A DNA stretch of 44,093 nucleotides, taken from contig CAYVQF010000052.1 of the NCBI GenBank assembly GCA_964454015.1, forward strand, positions 1 through 44,093, in the 5' to 3' direction. The DNA comes from CAYVQF01 sp964454015. Its GTDB lineage: Bacteria > Myxococcota_A > Bradymonadia > UBA4248. The translations under genes were made by a program, and so were the position numbers. Below are positions 24,372 to 33,180 of this stretch, one piece after another. Position 1 is the first letter of the stretch; each line of letters starts with the position of its first letter. The notes below the pieces were generated by a model. It was not told where the DNA came from. It worked only from the letters and a program-made list of their open reading frames with translations, and ran no database searches.

Positions 24372-26450
24372 ATGCGGCGATGGTGGTTGTGTGGAGCGAT
24401 GATCTGGGTCTTGGCGTGCTCGCCCGATGCCGAGCTGGGGGAGCAAGCTGCGCCGGAAGCCTCGGACGACGCCCTCTCAGGAGGGCTGTCGTCGGCGGCC
24501 GATGAGGCGGCCGAGGCGACCTATGTCGCCCTGGTCGCCAAGGTGCAGGAAGGGCTGGCCGAAGAGGTGCGGCGACGCATTGCCTTGGGTGAAGAGCGGC
24601 GCCGCCTCGAGCAGCGCCTGCAGCAGGGGATGGCCATCGCCGAGGCGCGCAAAAGCTTGCCGGCGAATCAGCGCCCGGCCCAAGATCTGTTCTACCCTGA
24701 GACCCTGAGCAGCCTCTATCAAGAGCGGGGCTTCAGCCTGCTGATGGTCCAGGCCGACGGCCGCCCCAGCGCCCACGGCGCGGCGGTGCTGCGTCACCTC
24801 GGCGCGGCGGCCGAACATGCCCTGGAACCCGAGGACTACCGCTACGGCCGACTCCTGGAGCTGACGGCCTCCCTCGAGGCGAGCCGGCAGCGCGTTTACA
24901 GTGCCGTAGGCATGGAGCTCTACGAGAGCGAAGCGACGGCGCTGGCGGACTTCTTTGCGGTGACCGAGGTCGATGTCGCAGGAGAAGAGACCCTGCCACA
25001 GGCTGTGGCCCTGCTGCTGTCGACGCCAGAAGAGAGCCCCGTACCGCGCCTGGCCTGTGCCTTCGTGCTCTTTCAGGAAGCCCTGGCGGCGCTGCAAGCT
25101 CAGGTGGTCGACCTCGAGGTGTTGTTGGCGGACAGCTATCTGCGCTACGGCCGCGACCTGCGTCACGCCAATCTCAATCGCCTGAGCCCGGAGGAACGCG
25201 AACGCTACGGTGACGAGATCCACCCCAAGTATCACGGCGACATCGTTCTGGGACGGATGCGGGCCGATTTTGCTGCCTTCGCCGCGACCCAGGACGCGGA
25301 GATCGAGACCCATTTGCAGGCGTTGACGCCGCAACACCGTCACTACGTGCGCCTCCAGGAGGCCTATCGGCATTATCAAGGCATCGTCGCGGCTGGAGGC
25401 TGGAGTGAGGTGGCCCCAGACCGGCTGTTGCGTGGCGGTACGGCCCCCAAGGTGGTGGCGCTCAAGAAGCGTCTGGCCGTGGAAGGCTACTTCAATGGCG
25501 CGGTGACGGATGTCTATGACGACGCGCTGGTGCAGGCCATTTCGGCTTATCAAGAGACGCATCAGATGGAGATCACGGGCGACCCGTCGCCTGTTTTTTG
25601 GCGCAGCCTGAACATCTCCGCCGCGACCCGTACGGAGGAGATCGCCGTGAACCTACGGCGCTGGCATCGGGCGCGCTATGTGCCTCGGGATTATTACATT
25701 TTCATCAACATCCCCGACTTCCACGCCGAAGTGTGGCGCCAGGGCGAGCGGCAGATGCGCTTCAAGATCGTCGTGGGCAACACCCAGCGGACCTGTCACC
25801 CCCGCACGGGGCAGTGGACCTATCCCAACGCCACGCCGCTGCTCCATGCGCGGATGACCTACCTGGTCTTCAACCCTTACTGGAATGTGCCGCCGCGCAT
25901 CGAGCAGGAGGAATATCAACCGTTGATGGCCAAGAACCCCAATTGGTTGGAGGAGAACGGCTTCGAGCTTTTTCGTCCGCGCAGCGGTGGCGTGGTGCTG
26001 CGGCAGCTTCCTGGCGAGAAGAACGCCCTGGGCCAGGTCAAGTTCATCTTCCCCAACAAGCACAACACCTACCTCCACGACACGCCGAAGAAGGCGCTCT
26101 TCTCTTATCCCGTGCGTGCCTTCAGCCACGGCTGCATGCGGGTCGAGGAGCCCATGGCCTTTGCGCGTCATCTCTTGGAGCAAGAGGGCAAGTGGGACGA
26201 GGGGGTGATCCAGACCTACTTCGAGCATCGCGGCGAGAACGCGGTGGATCTGGATCGCCCCATCGATGTCTTCATCGAGTATTTTACGACCCAGGTCGAC
26301 GATCAGGGGCGGGTACATTTTTTGGCGGACATCTATCGCTATGTGCGGGATGAGATTTCGCCACCGCTGCCGTCGGCGGTGAATTGCCAGCCAGGCCAGG
26401 ATCGCGGCGGCGGCGCGGCATTGCCTGCCGGGGCGGATTTTGGGCCATGA
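24372..26450 (+). CDS. L,D-transpeptidase (YkuD domain) lipoprotein with a peptidoglycan-binding domain
   Basis: The protein is 692 residues from ATG 24372, preceded by GAGG; in-frame GTGs at 24357 and 24363 are alternatives. MRRWWLCGAMIWVLAC is a lipoprotein signal with its lipobox Cys. A long, mostly helical scaffold region follows. A PG_binding_1-like segment (LKKRLAVEGYFNG, near 360-410) comes next, then the YkuD catalytic domain with SHGCMRVEEP (H586, C588). This resembles the YcbB/LdtD class, which makes 3-3 cross-links between peptidoglycan stems or attaches proteins to them in the periplasm. The N-terminal insertion and C-terminal Cys/Gly-rich tail are unlike the E. coli enzyme. It diverges from the kinase-hydrogenase operon and is followed by a small unknown gene. 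Confidence 0.9.
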   Translation: MRRWWLCGAMIWVLACSPDAELGEQAAPEASDDALSGGLSSAADEAAEATYVALVAKVQEGLAEEVRRRIALGEERRRLEQRLQQGMAIAEARKSLPANQRPAQDLFYPETLSSLYQERGFSLLMVQADGRPSAHGAAVLRHLGAAAEHALEPEDYRYGRLLELTASLEASRQRVYSAVGMELYESEATALADFFAVTEVDVAGEETLPQAVALLLSTPEESPVPRLACAFVLFQEALAALQAQVVDLEVLLADSYLRYGRDLRHANLNRLSPEERERYGDEIHPKYHGDIVLGRMRADFAAFAATQDAEIETHLQALTPQHRHYVRLQEAYRHYQGIVAAGGWSEVAPDRLLRGGTAPKVVALKKRLAVEGYFNGAVTDVYDDALVQAISAYQETHQMEITGDPSPVFWRSLNISAATRTEEIAVNLRRWHRARYVPRDYYIFINIPDFHAEVWRQGERQMRFKIVVGNTQRTCHPRTGQWTYPNATPLLHARMTYLVFNPYWNVPPRIEQEEYQPLMAKNPNWLEENGFELFRPRSGGVVLRQLPGEKNALGQVKFIFPNKHNTYLHDTPKKALFSYPVRAFSHGCMRVEEPMAFARHLLEQEGKWDEGVIQTYFEHRGENAVDLDRPIDVFIEYFTTQVDDQGRVHFLADIYRYVRDEISPPLPSAVNCQPGQDRGGGAALPAGADFGP

Positions 26451-26495
26451 GCGCCATGGGCTCGCGCCCTGGCTCCCTTCAACGAGGTGTTTGCC

Positions 26496-26960
26496 ATGTC
26501 AGATTTCGCCAGTGAGGGCGCGCAAGCGCGCCCCTTCCCCGACGCGCTGTGCGCCGAGCTGAGCGCGCTGCTGCAGCGCAGCTTGCGGCCGCACTTCAAG
26601 CCCGGTGAGGTGCTCACGCTCACGGGGGAGCTGGGGCATGGACATTGTACGGTGAGCGTCCACTTGGCCCACCCCGACAGCGGTGAATCGGTGGTGCTGG
26701 ACGTCGCCGTGGAGACCGTGCCGAATCATCTGGACAACCCGCTGCATGCGCGCGATCTGGCGCTAGATCATGCCCAGACGCTGTTGCGGGACTTTCTGGT
26801 CAACCACCGGATCTGGCACTTGCACGTGAGCTGGCAGGCAGAGGAGGTGGACGGCAAGACGATTTGGGTTCGCGGTGAGCGGCGCAACGTGCGCTTGGAG
26901 AGCGAGGCGGATGCGTTTTTGGCGGCGCACGGTTTTGGCCCCGAGGGCGAGGTCCTCTGA
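26496..26960 (+). CDS. Conserved-looking protein of unknown function (154 residues)
   Basis: I do not recognise a family. The protein starts at ATG 26496, with GAGG eight bases upstream, and has no signal peptide or membrane segment. It is acidic and soluble-looking. Predicted beta strands ('VLTLTGELGHGHCTVSVHLA', 'VVLDVAVETV') are followed by helices ('ALDHAQTLLRDFLVN') and a second strand pair with Trp residues ('IWHLHVSWQAEEVDG'), suggesting one compact alpha/beta domain. Codon use resembles its neighbours, which supports a real gene. It is 13 bases ahead of the CPBP protease gene and probably shares its transcript, so a cytosolic partner role is conceivable but not shown. Confidence 0.6.
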   Translation: MSDFASEGAQARPFPDALCAELSALLQRSLRPHFKPGEVLTLTGELGHGHCTVSVHLAHPDSGESVVLDVAVETVPNHLDNPLHARDLALDHAQTLLRDFLVNHRIWHLHVSWQAEEVDGKTIWVRGERRNVRLESEADAFLAAHGFGPEGEVL

Positions 26961-26973
26961 AGGAGGTGCTGCG

Positions 26974-27726
26974 ATGGAACAGGAAGTGCGCCCCGTGGGG
27001 CGCTATCATCCCCTCTATTGGTTGAGGCGGCTCTTTCCCGACTTGGACACCTACAGCGTGGTGGTGGTCGTGACGGGCTGCGTGGCCATGGTCCTCTTCC
27101 TCTACCACGGCCGTCCGCACCAGTTGGAGCAATACTTTCCGGACTACTACGCAGGCCTAGAGCCGGCCCATCGCGCGTTGGCGCCCTATGTTTATTCGCA
27201 CCTGGCGGCACTGGTGACGTTGTGCCTCTTTCCCATTGTGGTGTCCTTGGTGCTGTTGCGCACGGGGCCGCACCAGATGGGCGTCGCCTTTAGGCGCTGT
27301 GGCCGTGAGCTCATCATCGTCATGGTCTTGTTAGCGCTGCTGCTGCCTGTGTTGATCTGGATCTCCGGGACGCCCGATTTCCAGGAGAAGTACCCCAAGC
27401 TCAAAGAGATCAAGTCAGATGCGGCGCTCTTCTGGGCCTATCAGGGTTTCTACCTCATCAAGTGGTTTGCTTGGGAGTACTTCTTCCGCGGCTTCTTGCT
27501 CTTTGGTCTGCACAAGCGTTTCGGCGAGAGCGCGATCCTCTTCTCGACCATGCCCTTCGTGGTGATCCACCTGGGCAAGCCCGAAGCAGAGATCATGGGC
27601 GCCATCGTGGCGGGTATCGTCTTGGGGCGCTTGGCCCTGGCTGGTCGGTCGATTCTGCCAACGGTGTGGCTCCATTTTGCCGTGGCCGGGGTGATGGACT
27701 TCTTGACCAGCGACTGGTGGCGCTAG
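26974..27726 (+). CDS. CPBP (CaaX-protease/bacteriocin-immunity) family membrane protease
   Basis: The protein is 250 residues from ATG 26974, preceded by AGGAGGTG. It has about five to six hydrophobic segments, for example near 28-45, 72-95, 111-130, 155-180, 188-200 and 207-222. Conserved CPBP motifs are present: WEYFFRG (E168, R172), HLGKPE (H199, E204) and WLHF (H234). The first Glu of the classical EExxxR motif is Trp here, while the second is kept. Family members are intramembrane metal or glutamate proteases that process prenylated or membrane proteins, or give bacteriocin immunity. The substrate here is unknown. Confidence 0.85.
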   Translation: MEQEVRPVGRYHPLYWLRRLFPDLDTYSVVVVVTGCVAMVLFLYHGRPHQLEQYFPDYYAGLEPAHRALAPYVYSHLAALVTLCLFPIVVSLVLLRTGPHQMGVAFRRCGRELIIVMVLLALLLPVLIWISGTPDFQEKYPKLKEIKSDAALFWAYQGFYLIKWFAWEYFFRGFLLFGLHKRFGESAILFSTMPFVVIHLGKPEAEIMGAIVAGIVLGRLALAGRSILPTVWLHFAVAGVMDFLTSDWWR

Positions 27727-27745
27727 GGATCGCCGCGGCACGAGG

Positions 27746-27772
27746 CGCGCGACCGCTTGGGGCGGTCGCGCG
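27746..27772. terminator. Bidirectional hairpin terminator between converging genes
   Basis: CGCGCGACCGC (27746-27756) pairs perfectly with GCGGTCGCGCG (27762-27772) across a 5-base loop, giving an 11-bp GC stem. It lies between the converging CPBP and PepD genes. No T-tract is present on either side, so this is a strong hairpin but not a textbook intrinsic terminator. Confidence 0.6.
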
Positions 27773-27798
27773 GGTGCCCGTGAGCCCCTCTCAGGCGC

Positions 27799-29256
27799 TC
27801 AACAAGGACCGTAGGAGGCGAGCAGGGCGTTGAGGAAGTGACAGACCTGGGTCACGGCGACCACGTGCAGCTTCTCTTCGGGAGAGTGGGGGAACTTGAT
27901 GGTGGGGCCGAAGGAGATCATGTCCATGCCCGGATTTTTGGCCCCGATGATGCCGCACTCGAGGCCGGCGTGGATGACCTCGACGACGGGATCCTTGCCG
28001 CTCTGCTTGCGATAAAGCTCAACACAGCGCGCCAAGAGTGGCGAGTCCATGTTGGGCTGCCAAGCGGGGTAGCCCGTGCCGCTGATGGCCACGCCGCCAG
28101 CCAAGCGGGTGGTGGCCTCGATGCGGCTGGTGATGGCGTCCAAGCGGCTCATGACGGACGAGCGCTGGCTGGTGAGGACCCGGAGCTTGTTGCCGTCGAG
28201 GCTGAGCAGGGCCAGGTTGTTGGAGGTCTCGACGAGATCGGCGATGTCCGGTGACATGCAGGCCACGCCGTGGGGGAGGGCCAAGAGGAAGTCGGCGGTG
28301 CGCTCCGACGAGGAGCGATCACAGGCCGTCTCTGGAGCCTCAGGGAGCACTTCCCAGCGGAGCTGAAGATTGGGCTCGAGGCGTTTGTACTCGGCGCGGA
28401 AGGTGGCGTCGAGTTCAGCGGCCACGGCTTCGAGGCGCTCTACGGCGGGTGCCGGGAGGGCCACGACGAGCTCACCGTCGCGCGGGATGGCGTTGTGGGC
28501 CGAACCCCCTTTGATGTCGACGAGCATCAGCTCGGGCAGGGCTGAGAGGAGGTTGCGCAGGGCGCGGGCGAGGAGCTTGATGGCATTGGCGCGGCCGAGT
28601 TTGATGTCGACGCCAGAGTGGCCACCGCGGAGTCCGCCTACAGCGATGCGCACCGTGCGCCAGGAGGCAGGCAGCGAGCTGCGGCCAATGGGGACGGTGA
28701 TGCGCGTGTCGCGGCCGCCAGCACAGCCGACGGTGAAGTAACCTTCATCCTCGGAGTCGAGGTTGAGGAGGATGCGGCCAGCGATGAAGCCGGCTTGGAG
28801 GGCGTTGGCGCCGGTGAGGCCCGTCTCTTCGTCGATGGTGAAGAGCAGCTCCAGGGGAGGATGGGCGATGTCGGTGGCCGTGGCGACCACCATGGCCATG
28901 GCGATGGCGATCCCGTTGTCGGCCCCGAGGCTCGTTTTGTCAGCGTGGATCCATTCGCCGTCGCGGATGAGCTTGATGGGATCCTTGGTGAAGTCGTGGT
29001 CAGCGTCTGGGGTCTTCTCGCAGACCATGTCGAGGTGACCCTGGAGTACGATAATGGGGGCGTTTTCGTAACCGGGCGTGGCGGGCACGCGGACGAGCAA
29101 GTTACCGACGGCGTCCGTCTGGTGGACGAAGTCGTGGCGCTGCGCCCATTCGATGAGCCACTGCGTGATCTGGGCTTCGTTCTTGGAGCACCTCGGGATC
29201 GCGCTGATCTGCTCGAAAACCTGCAAAACCTTCTGGGTCAAAGCGTCCTCTTGCAT
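27799..29256 (-). CDS. pepD: Aminoacyl-histidine dipeptidase / M20C metallopeptidase PepD
   Basis: The protein is 485 residues, the usual length for PepD. Zinc-site motifs of the M20 clan are in place: QGHLDMVC (H74, catalytic D76), SLGADNG (bridging D113), IDEETGLTGA (E143/E144), NLDSEDEG (D167), and a C-terminal HAGLECGI histidine. A dimerisation or lid domain lies between about 190 and 390. It hydrolyses Xaa-His and other dipeptides in the cytosol. AGGAG lies 8 bases before ATG 29256. It stands alone between a convergent CPBP gene and a divergent TraB-family gene. Confidence 0.96.
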   Translation of the reverse strand: MQEDALTQKVLQVFEQISAIPRCSKNEAQITQWLIEWAQRHDFVHQTDAVGNLLVRVPATPGYENAPIIVLQGHLDMVCEKTPDADHDFTKDPIKLIRDGEWIHADKTSLGADNGIAIAMAMVVATATDIAHPPLELLFTIDEETGLTGANALQAGFIAGRILLNLDSEDEGYFTVGCAGGRDTRITVPIGRSSLPASWRTVRIAVGGLRGGHSGVDIKLGRANAIKLLARALRNLLSALPELMLVDIKGGSAHNAIPRDGELVVALPAPAVERLEAVAAELDATFRAEYKRLEPNLQLRWEVLPEAPETACDRSSSERTADFLLALPHGVACMSPDIADLVETSNNLALLSLDGNKLRVLTSQRSSVMSRLDAITSRIEATTRLAGGVAISGTGYPAWQPNMDSPLLARCVELYRKQSGKDPVVEVIHAGLECGIIGAKNPGMDMISFGPTIKFPHSPEEKLHVVAVTQVCHFLNALLASYGPC

Positions 29257-29414
29257 CGCTCATGCTCCTGATTGTGGTGTTGATGGGGCGCAACAAGGCT
29301 GGCGCCCATGGCTCCATGGGTCATCGGCCCTCAAACTCCCTACTCGCAAAGGCGTGTGGCTGGCAACCGTTGGCGAGACAAGCGCCGAGAGGACAAAGCA
29401 CGTCACCTTGTCGC

Positions 29415-29442
29415 TTGAAGTACGGCGGCGGTTGACTATGCT
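29415..29442 (+). promoter_or_regulatory. Candidate sigma70-type promoter for the TraB-family gene
   Basis: TTGAAG (29415-29420), a 16-base spacer and TATGCT (29437-29442) match sigma70 elements well (4-5 of 6 each). Its -10 covers the in-frame ATG at 29438, which argues against that ATG as the start and favours a later codon such as GTG 29534. Confidence 0.45.
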
Positions 29443-29533
29443 CCTGGGCGCCCACCGCGGGCCCGGCATCGGCACGACCCAAGGGTCGTGGGGTGGTGCT
29501 GGTCATTTGATCTCCGTTGTCAATGGTTTGCGC

Positions 29534-30832
29534 GTGAACACCACTGAAGACCAAGTTCAATCTCCGGCACCCCAGAGCGAAGGCGACGGGGACGCTGCGC
29601 CACTTGCTGGGGAGGCGGAGGCCGCGTCGGTGTCAGCCATTGACGAGGACCCGCATGGTCTCGGTGAGCTGGCAGGGTCGGTGTCAGTGCTGCGCGCCAA
29701 CGGCCATACCTACTTCGTCCTAGGGACGGCCCACGTCTCGGAGAAGAGCGTGGAAGAGGTGCAGCGCTTGATCCGCCAGGTGCGCCCCGACAAGGTCTGT
29801 GTGGAGCTTTGCGATACCCGCTATCGGGCGCTGATGGATGCCAAACAGTGGGAGAAGCTGGACATCTTCAAGGTGATACGTCAGGGCAAGGTTTTGTTCT
29901 TGCTGGCGAATTTGGCGATTGGTGCTTATCAGCGTCGCCTCGGCGCCGAGCTCGGCGTCAAGCCAGGGGCCGAGTTGCTGGCTGCGGCCAAGGCCGCTGA
30001 GGAGGTGGGCGCCGAGGTCGTGTTGATCGACCGCGACATCAGGGTGACCCTTAAGAGGACCTGGGCGGCCCTGGGCTTTTTCAAGCGCATCGGCTTGCTG
30101 TGGACCATCCTCGAGTCCCTGGTGGTGAAGAACAAGGAAGACGAAGCGGTGGACATCGAGGCCCTCAAAGAGAAGGCGCACCTGTCCGAGATGATGGCGG
30201 ATTTCGCCAAGGCGCTGCCAGAGATCCACGGCGCGCTCATCGACGAGCGCGATCAATATTTGGTGGCTGGCATGGAGGCCGCTGGCGGAGAGAAGGTCGT
30301 CGCCGTGGTCGGTGCGGGCCACGTTCCGGGGATGAAGCACTACTTCGGCAAGCCCGTTGACAGGCCAGCGCTCGAGACCTTGCCCAAGCCAGGGTGGGTG
30401 TGGCGGGTGGCCAAGTGGATCATCCCGGCGATCATCCTCTTGGCCTTCGTCTATGGCGGCACCAATGCTCAAGGGCGTACCCTGGAGGAGATGCTGACGG
30501 CCTGGATATTACCCAATTCGGTCTTCGCTGCCCTCTTCACCATCCTGGCCGGTGGGCGCCTGGTGAGCATCGCCACGGCCTTTGTGGCCTCGCCGATCAC
30601 CTCGCTCAACCCCCTGCTTGGTGCAGGGATGGTGGTGGGCTTGGTAGAAGCCTGGTCGCGCAAGCCCACGGTCGAGGACTGTGAGCACATCAACGATGAT
30701 GTGCATTCCCTCCGGGGCTTGTACAAGAACGCTTTCACCCGGGTGCTGCTGGTGGCCATGGCGGCAACGCTGGGCTCGGCCATGGGGGCGTGGGTGGGCT
30801 TGTCCTGGGTGCTGACCTTGGTGGCGACCTGA
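29534..30832 (+). CDS. TraB/PrgY-family membrane protein
   Basis: The protein is 432 residues from GTG 29534; the start is uncertain because the open frame runs upstream to 29078, partly opposite pepD. After an acidic leader of about 50 residues come the family motifs: GTAHVSEKS, VCVELCDTRY, IDRDIRVT, and GAGHVPGM at the end of the soluble domain. The C-terminal part has about four hydrophobic segments (WIIPAIILLAFVYGG, a long Ala/Leu stretch, GMVVGLVEAW, and LLVAMAATLGSAMGAWVG). TraB-family proteins carry conserved Glu/Asp/His residues resembling the TIKI/GumN metalloprotease fold. The group with C-terminal membrane segments includes enterococcal PrgY/TraB, which lowers pheromone signalling. 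The substrate here is unknown. Confidence 0.87.
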   Translation: MNTTEDQVQSPAPQSEGDGDAAPLAGEAEAASVSAIDEDPHGLGELAGSVSVLRANGHTYFVLGTAHVSEKSVEEVQRLIRQVRPDKVCVELCDTRYRALMDAKQWEKLDIFKVIRQGKVLFLLANLAIGAYQRRLGAELGVKPGAELLAAAKAAEEVGAEVVLIDRDIRVTLKRTWAALGFFKRIGLLWTILESLVVKNKEDEAVDIEALKEKAHLSEMMADFAKALPEIHGALIDERDQYLVAGMEAAGGEKVVAVVGAGHVPGMKHYFGKPVDRPALETLPKPGWVWRVAKWIIPAIILLAFVYGGTNAQGRTLEEMLTAWILPNSVFAALFTILAGGRLVSIATAFVASPITSLNPLLGAGMVVGLVEAWSRKPTVEDCEHINDDVHSLRGLYKNAFTRVLLVAMAATLGSAMGAWVGLSWVLTLVAT

Positions 30833-30944
30833 GGCTCGCGACGTGCTGTGGGCGGACATTCGGGGGAGGGGCAGGATCCACCGTGTCGGGGCGCCGCGGT
30901 CGGCGTTTTGGGTGTAGGTGTGAGGTGTACCTGTTGGAGTTGAA

Positions 30945-30958
30945 AGGGGAATTCTCCT
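30945..30958. promoter_or_regulatory. Near-palindromic site upstream of the double AAA ATPase gene
   Basis: AGGGGAATTCTCCT is a 14-base palindrome with a single mismatched pair, about 80 bases before the ATPase start and within a 200-base gap. It could be a dimeric-regulator binding site. No good -10/-35 pair was found around it. Confidence 0.25.
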
Positions 30959-31036
30959 GGTCTGTTCCTTGCTAAGCGGCCGGGCTGCTGCGGCAGCGCC
31001 GGGATGGCTGCTTGGGTCTCTCAGAGGGATTGGTTC

Positions 31037-33175
31037 ATGGTGAAGCAGGTGGAAGAGGCGATGGAAGCTGGTGAGTTGGGGCCTGAAGCGCTGGAGCAGG
31101 GCCACCTCTTCGATGCCTACTGTCATCAGGCGTTGGATCTGATGCGCTGGACGCTGCGCCATCATGTCTCACAAGGTGAGGATGAGGAAGTCACGGCAGG
31201 CTTGGGCTTTGCGCACGCGGCCTTCATGCGTTGTATCGATGACCTGGTGGAGGTGGGCGCCAACGTCCCGGAGATGCGCTTGGCGGGGCTCTTTGGCTTG
31301 GGTCCAGTGGAGCAGATGACGTTGTGGTTGGCGTCGATGCCTTGGATCGACGCCGAATCCCGCGCGTTGCTGACGGAGGTGGCTGGGGAGCCGTGGGTGA
31401 GCCTGCGCCTGTGCATGGCGCTCTTTGCGCGCACCGAGACGGATCGCAAGGCGCTGTGGTTGTGCGCCCAGCGCAGCGGCCCTTTGCGTCGCTTTGGATT
31501 GGCGCAATTGGTTTCCCGCGATGACGATCCCAACCCCTTGCGCCATGAGATCGTGCCGGCTGCCGACATTCTGGGTCTCTTTCAGGGGTTGCGATTGTTG
31601 AGCGCCGATCTGGAGCCCATCGCGACGTGGGCCGAGCCGACGCTGACCCGTTTGGATCTCGGGGGCCACGGGCTGAGCGTGCACGATCACGTGGCGGATC
31701 TTCTGAGCGGCTTCTGGTCGCGCCCGCCACAAGCGCCGCATCACGGTTTTGGGGCGGGTGGTTTTGCCCAGACCAAGGGCGTCGCGCTGCTGGTGCAGGG
31801 CCCCGATGGTTGTGGCAAGACCTCGACACTCAAGGCGGCTGCGGCGGCCGTGGGGAGTGACGTCATCATCGTCGAAGGGGAGCATTTCCGGGATCTGCCG
31901 CGCTCGGATGCGGCGCGGTGCGTGTTGGCCATGCTGCGGGAGTCGTCCCTGCATTCGGAGCTGGTCATCGTCAGGCATGCCGATCCCCTGGTGGCACCCG
32001 ATCAAGGTGCGGCCCCGCTGCTGGCTGACGGATTGAGCCGGATGCCGGCGGTGGTCGCCCTCTGTACGTCCAATGACGCGCCTCTGCACCGCGCTCTGGA
32101 GCCGTGTATCGCGTGGAAGGATCGCTTGAGTCCTCCTGCTTGGCGCGACGAGATTGCCGAGTTGTGGCGGACCCATTACCAGGCCCAGTGCGCGCCCGGG
32201 GACGCGGCGGAGAGCGAACCCGATTTTTCTCTGCTCCACAGCCGCTATACCCTGAGTCCACTCAAGATCGCTCGGGCCGTGCGCAGCGCGCACTACTTGA
32301 GCCATGCGCCGGCGCAGAGCCTCGAGTTGGCCTCGCGCAACCAAATCGACACGGACTTCGGCGAGCTCGCCTCTTCGAGCAAAGCAGAGCGCTCGCTGGC
32401 TGACTTGGTGCTCGCCGAGGAGCTTTTCCAGCGCGTGGTGGACATCATCGAGGCAGCGCGTAACCGCGATCGGGTCTTGCACGAGTGGAAATTGGCGAGC
32501 TCCGTGCGCAGTGGCCGCGGTCTGTGTTGCCTGTTTTCGGGGGATCCCGGGACAGGGAAGACCTTGTGTGCCGAGATCATCGCCTATGAGCTTGGGCTCG
32601 ATCTGATGCGGATCAACACCTCGCAACTTTTCGACAAATACATCGGCGAGACCGAGAAGAATCTCGATCGCATTTTTCAGCGGGCGCGCCCCTCGACCCA
32701 CCTCTTGCTCTTCGATGAAGCTGACGCGCTCTTCTCCAAGCGCACGGAGATCAAGGGTTCGAACGATCGCTACTCGAACATGAACGTTGGGGTCCTGTTG
32801 CAGCTCGTCGAGAACTACGACGGGGTCGTGGTGCTGACCACCAACCTCAAGCACAACATCGATCGGGCTTTTGAGCGGCGGATCATGTTCAAACTGACCT
32901 TCCCCTTGCCCGAGGCGCCCGAGCGGCAGCGTCTGTGGCGTTTGCTGCTGCCGGAAGGGGTGGTGCCAACGGCCGAAACAATCGACTATGAAGAGCTGAG
33001 CGAGGTCGAGATCTCCGGCGGTGAAATCAAGAACGCCGTGATGCATGCCGCCTACTCGGCGGCGCGACAGGGCAAGTTGCTGGACAATGACATTTTGCTA
33101 GAAGCCACCTACCGTTCTGCGACAGAATCGGGGCGTCTCATTCGAGCCGATGAGGTGTCCGAAACCATCTGGTGA
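31037..33175 (+). CDS. Double-module AAA ATPase
   Basis: The protein is 712 residues from ATG 31037, which has AGAGGG about 9 bases upstream; ATG 31004 is in frame. An N-terminal helical region (about 1-235) has no known motif. A first, degenerate ATPase module has Walker A GPDGCGKT (255-262). A second canonical AAA module has GDPGTGKT (502-509), Walker B LLLFDEADALF (near 556), the sensor-type 'VVLTTNLKHNIDRAFERR', and a C-terminal lid. Similar two-part AAA proteins occur near contractile-injection and other secretion loci as well as alone, so no specific target is assigned. The gene for a peptidoglycan-binding peptidase starts 5 bases after its stop, implying a shared transcript and possibly a functional pair. 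Confidence 0.9.
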   Translation: MVKQVEEAMEAGELGPEALEQGHLFDAYCHQALDLMRWTLRHHVSQGEDEEVTAGLGFAHAAFMRCIDDLVEVGANVPEMRLAGLFGLGPVEQMTLWLASMPWIDAESRALLTEVAGEPWVSLRLCMALFARTETDRKALWLCAQRSGPLRRFGLAQLVSRDDDPNPLRHEIVPAADILGLFQGLRLLSADLEPIATWAEPTLTRLDLGGHGLSVHDHVADLLSGFWSRPPQAPHHGFGAGGFAQTKGVALLVQGPDGCGKTSTLKAAAAAVGSDVIIVEGEHFRDLPRSDAARCVLAMLRESSLHSELVIVRHADPLVAPDQGAAPLLADGLSRMPAVVALCTSNDAPLHRALEPCIAWKDRLSPPAWRDEIAELWRTHYQAQCAPGDAAESEPDFSLLHSRYTLSPLKIARAVRSAHYLSHAPAQSLELASRNQIDTDFGELASSSKAERSLADLVLAEELFQRVVDIIEAARNRDRVLHEWKLASSVRSGRGLCCLFSGDPGTGKTLCAEIIAYELGLDLMRINTSQLFDKYIGETEKNLDRIFQRARPSTHLLLFDEADALFSKRTEIKGSNDRYSNMNVGVLLQLVENYDGVVVLTTNLKHNIDRAFERRIMFKLTFPLPEAPERQRLWRLLLPEGVVPTAETIDYEELSEVEISGGEIKNAVMHAAYSAARQGKLLDNDILLEATYRSATESGRLIRADEVSETIW

Positions 33176-33180
33176 GGCCT

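Noticed and set aside
31169..33046. 625-codon minus-strand open frame opposite the AAA ATPase gene
   Set aside because: Composition is that of an antisense shadow and the + strand has intact Walker motifs.
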